Below the pieces are notes generated by a model that ran no database searches, was not told where the DNA came from, and was given only the letters and a program-made list of their open reading frames with translations. Below are positions 34,282 through 42,046 of a stretch of DNA of 64,000 nt, piece by piece (positions within the stretch are counted from its first letter, which is position 1; the number at the start of each line of letters is the position of its first letter). The translations under genes were made by a program, and so were the position numbers. Source of the stretch: Planctomycetaceae bacterium (lineage in GTDB: Bacteria > Planctomycetota > Planctomycetia > Pirellulales > Thermoguttaceae); NCBI GenBank assembly GCA_015062085.1, contig SUVI01000002.1:1-64000 (forward strand), written 5' to 3'.

Positions 34282-35232
34282 TTAGTTGGCCGGTTTTGCC
34301 GAAGGACGGCGCAGACGAGTGTTGATGGAATCCTGATACCCAGCCTTCTTCCGTTCAAGTTCCGCGACACGTGCCGCGAGCGCCTGGTTGGCTTTCTGCA
34401 TTGCCTGGTTTTCCTGTTCGTACGTGGAGTAGACCTTCGCAAGATGGTTTTTATTTTCCCCATGGAAGACCTTTGCGATCGGTTCCAGCGCGTACTCGCC
34501 GACTTCCGCCCCCTTACCGACGAGCGATGTCATGTAGGCGATCTGTTTTTTCTGCTTTGCGATGAGATCCTGAAGGATGTATTCCTGCTCGACGTAGTAG
34601 CGGATCTCAGCATCAAACGGAATGTAGTCCTCATTTTCGCTGGCGGCTTCCGCTTTATCGATCGGCATGCTGAAGAAGAGGGTCCAAGGCTCCAGATTCC
34701 GGTCGGAAAGCATCTGAGTCAAACGTTCATTTTTCTCGTAAGCGACCCGAGTGGGCTCGATCGCCGCATAGGGCTGGGCTGTGTCGCCGTCCACTCCGAA
34801 CTTCCGGACCGTGAAGCGGCCGAGATACTCCAATTTGTCCGCATCATTTTTGGAGGCGCGGAACGCAAACAGGGGCGTGTTGACCGGGAGCTGAGCTTCC
34901 GTCAGGCCGGGAATGAAGACTTGGAACATTCGGTCAGACGCGAACGTACTGCGGACGCGGCAGTTGCGGTAGACCGGCCCGCGGAGATCCTGAAGCGCAC
35001 GCAGGTACTTTTCCTGTTCGAAGATGGAACGAACGTACCCTTCCGTCTCCGGAAGTCCTTTGCCGACTTCATAGATACGGAGTTCTTCCTGCAGGGATTC
35101 AAGCTGCTTGGCCTGTTTTTTTTCTTCACTGCGCCAGACACTGTGCGTTTTCAGCGTGATGGCAGAAAAGTAAAAGCATACGCCGACTGCAATGACGATC
35201 AAACCGATCAGGATTTTATTTGTCAGGCACAT
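34282..35232 (-). CDS. Membrane-anchored coiled-coil protein, unknown function
   Basis: 316 residues. One N-terminal membrane helix (ILIGLIVIAVGVCFYFSAI, about 7-25), a first coiled coil (33-80, EEKKQAKQLESLQEELRIYE), a beta-rich middle (85-215) with FQVFIPGLTEAQLPVNTPLFAF, and a C-terminal coiled coil (about 265-300, YEQENQAMQKANQALAARVAEL) ending in a basic tail. The shape resembles envelope-spanning adaptor or HlyD-like proteins, but no family is recognised. GGAGG lies close to the ATG. It has a strong own promoter at 35324. Confidence 0.6.
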   Translation of the reverse strand: MCLTNKILIGLIVIAVGVCFYFSAITLKTHSVWRSEEKKQAKQLESLQEELRIYEVGKGLPETEGYVRSIFEQEKYLRALQDLRGPVYRNCRVRSTFASDRMFQVFIPGLTEAQLPVNTPLFAFRASKNDADKLEYLGRFTVRKFGVDGDTAQPYAAIEPTRVAYEKNERLTQMLSDRNLEPWTLFFSMPIDKAEAASENEDYIPFDAEIRYYVEQEYILQDLIAKQKKQIAYMTSLVGKGAEVGEYALEPIAKVFHGENKNHLAKVYSTYEQENQAMQKANQALAARVAELERKKAGYQDSINTRLRRPSAKPAN

Positions 35233-35323
35233 ATCGCCTCCATTTGCCGCGATTTTATGATAGACCGGTCCGGAAAATGAAAGGGATCCCGAACAGGTTC
35301 TAATGAACTTACGTTACGTTTCC

Positions 35324-35351
35324 AGTATACTCCACGGGTACACTCTGTCAA
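35324..35351 (-). promoter_or_regulatory. Promoter of the coiled-coil gene
   Basis: Minus strand: perfect TTGACA, 16 bp, TATACT preceded by GAG. Start near 35317, leader about 85 nt. It lies downstream of the bamA terminator, so the two are separate units. Confidence 0.75.
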
Positions 35352-35461
35352 GTATGATTTTCGGTTTTTTCCCATGAATTCTGAGAGATTTTTAAAAACC
35401 TCCATTTATTCCGCACAATCGTTTTATTTCGAACGTTCGACACCTCATCAGAAAATCAAAA

Positions 35462-35519
35462 AAAGGCGTAGCGGACACAGAGATCTTTGAAAATTTTACT
35501 CTGTGGCCGTTACGCCTTT
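35462..35519 (-). terminator. Intrinsic terminator of bamA
   Basis: 21 bp arms with one G-U pair and one mismatch, and a 16 nt loop. On the minus strand a CCTTTTTTT run follows. It lies 85 bp past the bamA stop. The gap 35233-35603 otherwise shows only the promoter at 35324. Confidence 0.8.
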
Positions 35520-35603
35520 ACCTCTTCATTCCATCATCCCTCCAGTCCTTCATCCTTAGTGTTTTGGGACGGGTAGATGGGGGAGAGCTTTCTGTTTTCT
35601 GAC

Positions 35604-38600
35604 TTAGCGCTGAAGGCCCATTCGGAAACTGAAAAGTTCCTTCTCATCGCCGTCTTCCCTAACGATCGGAACGGCAAAGTCGAGTGCCATAGGAGCGGGA
35701 CCAAGCGCCGGCATGGAGATCCGGAAACCGGCACCGATGGCGACGCGGTAATTGTCCTCCCAACTGTCGATCTTCGATTCGACGGTGCCCGTGTCGCAGA
35801 AAATGACTCCGCGAATGGCATCGTCCGCCGTGATCGGGAAAAGGTATTCCAGCGAGGCCAGGATCATCATGTTGCCGCCGACAGCGTAACCGTTTTCCAG
35901 CGGTGAAACTCCGCGATACTCGAAACCGCGGATCGTGGAGGAACCGCCGGCAAAATACGATTCGTAGATCGGAGTGTCGTCTCCCGTCCAGGAGAACGAA
36001 GACGTGAAGCTCAGCACGTGCCGGCCCGACATATCGGCGCGTTCGTAGAGGAGCCAGTATTTCTTGAACTGTGCGTTGAAGCGCGGATAGCTCCAAGTTC
36101 CGACGACCTGTTCGAACTCGATGGACGCATAGTATCCTTCTGTCGCGAGGAAGGAACTGTCTCGGCGGTCCTGTACCAATCGGAAACTGAAACCGAAGAG
36201 GCTGGAATGACCGAGGGCGTTTTCCAGACGGGAAGGAGTCGGACGCACGGGATCGTCGAGGTAAACGTCGAAACCGCGAAATCCAAAGTACGCACGCATA
36301 TCGTGAGTCAGTGCGCGGCTGAAGGTGATGCTTCCGCCGACACGCCGTTCGTCCCAGTATTTGTAGTTGCGCTCATAGTACATTGCGCTCGTTCCCAGCC
36401 CGATCTGCGTATTGAACAGGTAGGGTTCGTCAAAACTCACGGCATAGCGGGAGACTTCCGTACCGGGCATCAATTCCATGCGGAAATGCTGTCCTCTTCC
36501 GCGCCACACGGTACCGTTTTTGATGTCGCTCCAGCTTTTCGGCCAGCGTCGAATGTCGAAGTTCTGTTCATCCACCACCACGGAACCGACCAGACCGGAG
36601 TCGGAACTCACTCCCACGGAGAACATGATGCGTCCTGTGGTCGTTTCCTCTGCGCTTGCCGTGATGGGGAGGCTCTGACGCTGCCAGTCTCCCAGCGAGT
36701 ATCCGGCTGCCGGAGTGTCGCCGATGACTGGAGAAAATGGCGTTTCGTCCGGATTCGAGATCCCCGGCTGCGGAGGAGGCGCCAACGCCTGGCCCGTACG
36801 CGGATTGATGGACTCGATCTGTGCTGCCGGTGCGGATCCTGCGAGTTCCGAGGAGGCCCACGACGGTGAATCGACTGACACTGTGGAAGCCGGTGTGGAA
36901 GCCGGTGTGGAAGCCGGTGTGGAAATGCCGTTTTCCGGACTGTTTCCGCGAATGACCATGGACTCGCCGGAAGTCTGTCCCAGCGCATGATCGGTATTCA
37001 AAAGCGGCGCGTTCGTTCCGGAAAAACTTTCCGTTTCTTCGTAAACCGGGATCTTCTGAAGCGGTACATTTCCGGAAGACGGTGTGCACGGTACACCATT
37101 TTGTGCGTGCATTGCCGGTGTATAGCGTACTTCGTGCTGATATTTTGCAGAACGGTTCCGTACCTGAACGGGTATGTTTCCGTAGGCAGGGTCGTCATTC
37201 GTCACGCACACTTCACCGTTGAGGTGCAGATCGGTCTCTTCTTCCGGAAATTCGTAGGTCCGGATGACTTTTCCGCTTTCACGGTCGATCAGTTCCATGC
37301 ACCAGACCGCCTCCATGGCCGGAGCGTCCGAAGAAACCTCCGAACCTGCCGCGTTGCCCGAGTTTGCCAAATGAGACTGTGCGGCATCGTTTTTGTCCGT
37401 GTCTTCCGCGGTATTCTCCACAGCCTCCGCCTCTTCGATGGGACGCAGGACGGTGTGTATGTTGACGTCCATGAACGTTTCGTTTTCCTGAAGCTGGAAC
37501 GAATCGTCCACGTCTGCGATGGTCGTTTTGAGAGCCTGGTGCGATCGTTCACCCGACAGAGCCGCGCGTCCCGCACCGCCGCCGAGGCTCGCAGCTCCGG
37601 CAGAGGAAGATGTTCCGGCAGAAGAGGCGCTTCCGGAAGCCGCGCTTCCAGCCCCCCGTCCCGGAGCCGTTCCAGATCCGGCAGCTGCACCGGCATTGGA
37701 TCCGACCTGTGCGGCGATCTCCGCTTCTTCTGCAAGTTCCGGCGGGGAGTAGATGATTTTCGGCATTTGTCCCTGTGCCGGATCGACGGCAAAGAGCTGC
37801 GAGGACTTCAGACGGCGTTCCGACTGCTGGAGTTCGTAAACGTTGACGAGATCACCGGGTTTCACGGAAAGACGATTCAGGACCGTCGAGATCTGCGTAT
37901 GCGGGAATTCACCCTCGATGACCACGTTCACGCGTCCGACGCGGTAGGTCTTTCCTTCCTTGATCGAGAACACGATGTCGCACTGGCCAGGATCATCCAG
38001 CATCTTCATCTCGGCATTGATGTCGGCAAAGACGTACCCTTGGCGTCCGTAACGTTTCCGAACGCGCATGATGCTCATGTCCAAGCGGTCTTTGTTGAAA
38101 GGCTTGCCTTCTTCGATCTTCATGTCTTCCGCCAGAACGGAAGCGTCAAACTGCTCGTTTCCGACGAATCGGATCTCGCGAATGTGGGCCTGCGGTCCTT
38201 CTTCGATGACGAACGTCACGTCGTTCCAGCCGGTGTCGCTCGTGCGCTTGACCCGGCGTCCGATCCGTGCGTAAAAGAATCCCAGCCGGCGATAGTAGTC
38301 TTCCAGTATCCGAATGTCTTCCTGGAGCGTTTCGTTCCGCAGTTCCCCCTTGAAGATCCAAAGGAAACCGGGTTTGCTCTGGATGACAGTCTTTAAACGT
38401 GCGTCCGAGGCGATCGTGTTGCCGATGAATTCTGTCTTGCCGATACGGAGTTTCGGCCCGGGATTAATGAGGTAAATGACGCCGGGGTCGCCGACTTTGT
38501 CTCCCTGGATCGTTTTGATCGAGGCGCGCGCGTAACCGTGGAAATGGTAGAGAGTCTCCAGTTTCTTACGTCCCTCTTCTACGTCGTACGGACTGAAAGG

Positions 38601-39569
38601 CCGGCCGGGGACCAGTCCGCATTCGGTTTCCAGAAGTCCGATGCGCATGGGACCGTTTCCCTGAAAACGCAGGTAGCGCATGACCGGGCGCTCTTCGACC
38701 TTGAAGATCACCACGACGCCGTCGTCGACCGAGCGAATGTACGGCTCCACGAGCGTAAAAAGACGCGACTGATTCAGACGCAGAATGTCATCGTCCAGGT
38801 TCGCGGACTTGAAGGCATGGCTTGGCCGCATGTGGATCTGCTGAAGTATCTTCTCCGTGGAATGACGGGAATTGCCAATGATCTGCACGTCACGGACGAT
38901 CTTTCCCTCGTGTTCCCGTCCCTGGGTCATTCGGGAGTCTGCTGTGTCGACCGCCAGCCCGTTGCCCGAAATTTTCGCATCAGGGGAAGAGCCCGTTTGG
39001 GCTGCGTCTGTTTTGCCAGTGCCAGATCCAGCGGTTCCAGCGGTTCCAGCAGTTCCAGCAGTTCCAGCAGTTCCGTCCGATGAAGTCCCCGGAAGCTGCA
39101 CTTCCTGTGTATCAGCTCCCGTCAGAACAGATTCAGCGTCAGCACCCAGCGGTGCATTGATCGGCGCAATGTCCATCACCCCGGTTTCCGGAAGCGGAAG
39201 TGCCGCATGAGCGCCGCCCGCAGTCAGTTCGTCACTTCCAGGAGAATTCGTGTTTCGCGTACTCAAAAGATCTCCCGGCGTCTCCGGAACATCGGCACTC
39301 TGAGCTTCCGCCTGCGGCAGATCCGGAGAGGCTGCGGCGTTTGAGAAACTTCCTTCCGGCTCAAAAGTTCCAGGAAGAATGTTCGCAGCATTCTCACTCA
39401 CGTAAAAATCGGACGGCGTTCCGGGAGCTGCCCGCAGTTCTGCAGGCAAAAAATGGACCAGCAGGAATCCCCATCCCGCCAGAAGGCAAGAAAATCCGTA
39501 TCGCGCAAACGCCGGACGACGATGCGGAACTGCCTTTTTCTGAATTTCCTGATTGTACGCTCGTACCAT
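35604..39569 (-). CDS. bamA: BamA/Omp85 outer-membrane assembly factor with long insertions
   Basis: Inserts beta-barrel proteins into the outer membrane. 1,321 residues against about 800 in typical BamA. Order: a signal-like helix (30-48), a disordered Ala/Pro/Ser-rich segment with GTA repeats (50-220), about five POTRA domains (223-610, starting IVRDVQIIGNSRHSTEKI), a low-complexity insert of about 370 residues (610-979) containing Gly/Ala/Ser and STPA repeats, and a 16-strand barrel (979-1321) with the conserved SSTIRGFEYRG motif and C-terminal FSFRMGLQR. The insert sits exactly between the POTRA arm and the barrel. This is direct evidence for an outer membrane with Bam in this organism. 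Confidence 0.88.
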   Translation of the reverse strand: MVRAYNQEIQKKAVPHRRPAFARYGFSCLLAGWGFLLVHFLPAELRAAPGTPSDFYVSENAANILPGTFEPEGSFSNAAASPDLPQAEAQSADVPETPGDLLSTRNTNSPGSDELTAGGAHAALPLPETGVMDIAPINAPLGADAESVLTGADTQEVQLPGTSSDGTAGTAGTAGTAGTAGSGTGKTDAAQTGSSPDAKISGNGLAVDTADSRMTQGREHEGKIVRDVQIIGNSRHSTEKILQQIHMRPSHAFKSANLDDDILRLNQSRLFTLVEPYIRSVDDGVVVIFKVEERPVMRYLRFQGNGPMRIGLLETECGLVPGRPFSPYDVEEGRKKLETLYHFHGYARASIKTIQGDKVGDPGVIYLINPGPKLRIGKTEFIGNTIASDARLKTVIQSKPGFLWIFKGELRNETLQEDIRILEDYYRRLGFFYARIGRRVKRTSDTGWNDVTFVIEEGPQAHIREIRFVGNEQFDASVLAEDMKIEEGKPFNKDRLDMSIMRVRKRYGRQGYVFADINAEMKMLDDPGQCDIVFSIKEGKTYRVGRVNVVIEGEFPHTQISTVLNRLSVKPGDLVNVYELQQSERRLKSSQLFAVDPAQGQMPKIIYSPPELAEEAEIAAQVGSNAGAAAGSGTAPGRGAGSAASGSASSAGTSSSAGAASLGGGAGRAALSGERSHQALKTTIADVDDSFQLQENETFMDVNIHTVLRPIEEAEAVENTAEDTDKNDAAQSHLANSGNAAGSEVSSDAPAMEAVWCMELIDRESGKVIRTYEFPEEETDLHLNGEVCVTNDDPAYGNIPVQVRNRSAKYQHEVRYTPAMHAQNGVPCTPSSGNVPLQKIPVYEETESFSGTNAPLLNTDHALGQTSGESMVIRGNSPENGISTPASTPASTPASTVSVDSPSWASSELAGSAPAAQIESINPRTGQALAPPPQPGISNPDETPFSPVIGDTPAAGYSLGDWQRQSLPITASAEETTTGRIMFSVGVSSDSGLVGSVVVDEQNFDIRRWPKSWSDIKNGTVWRGRGQHFRMELMPGTEVSRYAVSFDEPYLFNTQIGLGTSAMYYERNYKYWDERRVGGSITFSRALTHDMRAYFGFRGFDVYLDDPVRPTPSRLENALGHSSLFGFSFRLVQDRRDSSFLATEGYYASIEFEQVVGTWSYPRFNAQFKKYWLLYERADMSGRHVLSFTSSFSWTGDDTPIYESYFAGGSSTIRGFEYRGVSPLENGYAVGGNMMILASLEYLFPITADDAIRGVIFCDTGTVESKIDSWEDNYRVAIGAGFRISMPALGPAPMALDFAVPIVREDGDEKELFSFRMGLQR
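36889..36924 (+). repeat. Coding tandem repeat, 12 bp x 3, in bamA
   Basis: Exact copies of GCCGGTGTGGAA encoding the STPA repeats in the bamA low-complexity insert. Confidence 0.9.
39031..39075 (+). repeat. Coding tandem repeat, 9 bp x 5, in bamA
   Basis: Near-exact 9 bp units (GCGGTTCCA/GCAGTTCCA) encoding Gly-Thr-Ala repeats in the N-terminal disordered segment. Confidence 0.9.
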
Positions 39570-39628
39570 GAACGGTCTCTACTTTTAATGTTGCGATGGA
39601 TGTGTTGCGATAAATTGATGCTGCGGGA

Positions 39629-39656
39629 AATATACACGCTGCCACGATTAATACAA
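39629..39656 (-). promoter_or_regulatory. Possible promoter of bamA
   Basis: Minus strand: TTGTAT, 16 bp, TATATT preceded by GTG, about 60 bp before the start codon. The rest of the 318 bp gap to ftsY holds the ftsY terminator and nothing else I recognise. Confidence 0.5.
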
Positions 39657-39828
39657 AATTTGGCGATTTTCGGCAAGATTAATTTAGATGAATTTCCATA
39701 AATCTTGAAGATTTTGAAAAAAACCAGAGAAAAAGATTCAAGTTTAGAAAAAAACTTGCCGAGGAGGTGAGATTTTCATCACAAAATGGATCTTAAGCAT
39801 TTTCCCAAATACTCTTCAAGAAAAAAAC

Positions 39829-39861
39829 GGAACTCGCCGCTTTAAGGAAAACGGGAGTTCC
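39829..39861 (-). terminator. Intrinsic terminator of the rho-ribH-nusB-ftsY group
   Basis: GGAACTC/GAGTTCC stem with a 19 nt loop. On the minus strand CGTTTTTTT follows. 27 bp past the ftsY stop. Confidence 0.65.
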
Positions 39862-39887
39862 AGTCTGGATCGAAAAAAACAGCAGCC

Positions 39888-40802
39888 TCAGTCCGCAAAC
39901 ATGGCGTCAACGTAGGCATCCGGATCAAAGAGAGCCAGATCCTCCGCCTTCTCGCCGACCCCAACGTACTTGACGGGCAGGTCCACCTGCTTGCGGATCG
40001 CGACCGCACATCCTCCTTTTGCCGTTCCGTCCAGCTTGGCGAGTATCAGGCCGTTGCAGTGAACGCATTCGGTAAAATGCTTCGCCTGACTGATCCCGTT
40101 CTGTCCCGTCGTGGCGTCGAGCACCAGCAGGATCTCGTGCGGCGCACTTGGACAGACTTTCCCAATGACCCGATGGATCTTTTCTAGCTCACGCATCAGA
40201 TTGACCTGCGTCTGGAGCCGTCCGGCAGTATCGACGATGCAGACGTCCGCTTTCTTTGCGATCGCGGTTTCGACCGCACTGAATGCGACGCTCGCAGGAT
40301 CGCATCCCGGTTTTCCTGTGACGATCTCCGCCCCAAGACGCCCGGCCCAGACCGTCAGCTGCTCCACGGCAGCCGCGCGGAAAGTGTCTGCCGCACCGAG
40401 GACGACGGATTTTCCCTGATCGCGAAACATTTTTGTCAACTTGGCGATGGAGGTCGTTTTCCCGCTTCCGTTCACTCCGCAGACCATGATGACGGTCGTC
40501 TCTCCGTCACGAAGTTTGACCGGAGCCGAATCCTGACGCATGATCTCCTTGAGTTTCACCTTTACGGAAGCCGTGAGGTCCTCCATGAAAACGACTCTGC
40601 CGCGAAATTCTTTCCGAGTCTCCTCCCGGATCTCTTTTGCTGCTTCGACCCCCATGTCCGTCCGGATCAGTGAGGCAAAAAGCTCTTCCAGAAAAGTATC
40701 GTCGACCAGCCGCCCCTCTTTTTTAAAAAGGTCACGGATGTCTGTGTTCAAAATTTGTTTCGTCTTTTCCAGACCACGCTTAATGATTCCGAAAAGTCCC
40801 AT
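39888..40802 (-). CDS. ftsY: Signal recognition particle receptor FtsY
   Basis: GTPase that docks SRP-ribosome complexes at the membrane. 304 residues from ATG 40802, which AAAGGA supports and where the family N-terminus MGLFGIIKRGLEKTK begins. The NG domain is complete: GVNGSGKTT (G1), the DTFRAAAVEQL stretch, VDTAGRLQ (G3), AKLDGTAKGG (G4/G5) and KYVGVGE. It lacks the long acidic A domain of Escherichia coli, as in many bacteria. Last gene of a probable operon with rho, ribH and nusB (gaps 80-120 bp). Confidence 0.95.
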   Translation of the reverse strand: MGLFGIIKRGLEKTKQILNTDIRDLFKKEGRLVDDTFLEELFASLIRTDMGVEAAKEIREETRKEFRGRVVFMEDLTASVKVKLKEIMRQDSAPVKLRDGETTVIMVCGVNGSGKTTSIAKLTKMFRDQGKSVVLGAADTFRAAAVEQLTVWAGRLGAEIVTGKPGCDPASVAFSAVETAIAKKADVCIVDTAGRLQTQVNLMRELEKIHRVIGKVCPSAPHEILLVLDATTGQNGISQAKHFTECVHCNGLILAKLDGTAKGGCAVAIRKQVDLPVKYVGVGEKAEDLALFDPDAYVDAMFAD

Positions 40803-40882
40803 CAGGTTTCCTTTTGAAATGATGAAAATATCTGACACAGGCCCGGCTCTGCACACTCGACCAGGCTCACGCTCGGTAAAAT

Positions 40883-41335
40883 TTAAGATCTCTGAGTTTC
40901 AGAAACCGGAATGGCGGCTAATTGTCCCGCTTCTTCCAGATTTTTACGGATCCGGTCCAGGACACCATTCACGAAACTTCCGGATTTTTTGTCGCCGTAC
41001 TCTTTCGCGATCTCAATGGCCTCGTTCATGATGATGGCGACCGGCTCGCGAATGTTCATCAGCTCGTAGATGCCGATGCGAAGGACATTTTTGTCCGTTT
41101 CCGCAAGACGTGAAAATTTCCAGTTTTCCAAAACCGCTTCGATCTGCGCGTCCAGTTCCTCCATGCGCAGACCAACGCCGTTGATGAGACGATTCGCGTA
41201 ACGGATCTGCTCCTCATCATGTTTAACGCGCTCTGCGATCATCTCCTCCTGACTTCCCTGCGTCGGATTCAGTGCCTTGCTGAACAAAACCTGAAGAGCG
41301 ACGACTCGGGCACGGCGATTTTTATCGATCAGCAT
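40883..41335 (-). CDS. nusB: Transcription antitermination factor NusB
   Basis: Small helical RNA-binding protein that works with NusE at boxA in rRNA operons. 150 residues: RRARVVALQVLFSKAL at the N-terminus, then LINGVG, WKFSRLAETDKNVLRIGIYEL and NEAIEIAKEYGDKKSGSFVNGVLD are typical. The link to rho and ribH on one transcript is common for ribH-nusB in many phyla. GGAG lies 11 bases before the start. Confidence 0.95.
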   Translation of the reverse strand: MLIDKNRRARVVALQVLFSKALNPTQGSQEEMIAERVKHDEEQIRYANRLINGVGLRMEELDAQIEAVLENWKFSRLAETDKNVLRIGIYELMNIREPVAIIMNEAIEIAKEYGDKKSGSFVNGVLDRIRKNLEEAGQLAAIPVSETQRS

Positions 41336-41456
41336 TTTATTTTGATCTCCAATTCCTCTTTTGTTCTTTTTTATGAAAAGGACTCTGCGCCACCCGATCT
41401 CCGTCTCGTTTCGCGGAGTAAGCGTGTGCGCAGTAAGGTCTGTGTAGCCTGCATTT

Positions 41457-41957
41457 TCAGCCGACCTGCTTCAGCAGATCGAGCATTTCGACCAGCGCTT
41501 CTGCACAATCCGCGCCTTTGTTTCCCAAGTGCGCTTTTTGAGCTTTGTCGTGCGCAGTATCATCAAACGCACTGCGCGCCAGAGCCTGCTCCACCGTGTT
41601 GCAGGTCAGGACGCCAAACAGGACCGGCTTGCCGGAACGTGCACCTTGTTCCGCAAACATGAGACTCACCGCTCGATTGATGTGCTCGTCATGCGACGTC
41701 TCTCCCTTAATGACGGCTCCAAGTGCCAAAACACCGGCATATTCCGATTTCTGAACGAGTTTTCCAGATACCGTCGGTATCTCAAACGCTCCCGGCACAC
41801 GAAAAACGTCAATCTTTTCCTCTGAAATGCCGATTTCCGCAAATTTTTTCAGTGCACCTTGCAGCAGGCGCTCCGTGATCGTCTGATTGAATTTTGCGAC
41901 GATGATCGCAATGCGTCCCTGAATTTCCGAATTCAGTTTCCCTTCATAAATGGTCAT
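41457..41957 (-). CDS. ribH: 6,7-dimethyl-8-ribityllumazine synthase (RibH)
   Basis: Penultimate step of riboflavin synthesis; forms pentamers or 60-mers. 166 residues from ATG 41957 (AGGAC upstream); the frame is open further but the upstream part overlaps the end of rho. Signatures are RIAIIVAKFNQTITERLLQGA, VPGAFEIP, GAVIKGETSHDEHI, FGVLTCNTVEQA and a C-terminal helix. Other rib genes are not in the window. Confidence 0.95.
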   Translation of the reverse strand: MTIYEGKLNSEIQGRIAIIVAKFNQTITERLLQGALKKFAEIGISEEKIDVFRVPGAFEIPTVSGKLVQKSEYAGVLALGAVIKGETSHDEHINRAVSLMFAEQGARSGKPVLFGVLTCNTVEQALARSAFDDTAHDKAQKAHLGNKGADCAEALVEMLDLLKQVG

Positions 41958-42046
41958 TTTTTGTCCTGTCTGGGTTACGTTAATGTTTCTTCCGAGCTCA
42001 TTCGGAAGCCTGTGCGTTTTCGCCGGAGCCGTCTGCTGCCGAAACC

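Noticed and set aside
36987..38396. Long plus-strand open frame (469 codons) opposite bamA
   Set aside because: It mirrors the codon periodicity of bamA, and has no start signal or recognisable domain.
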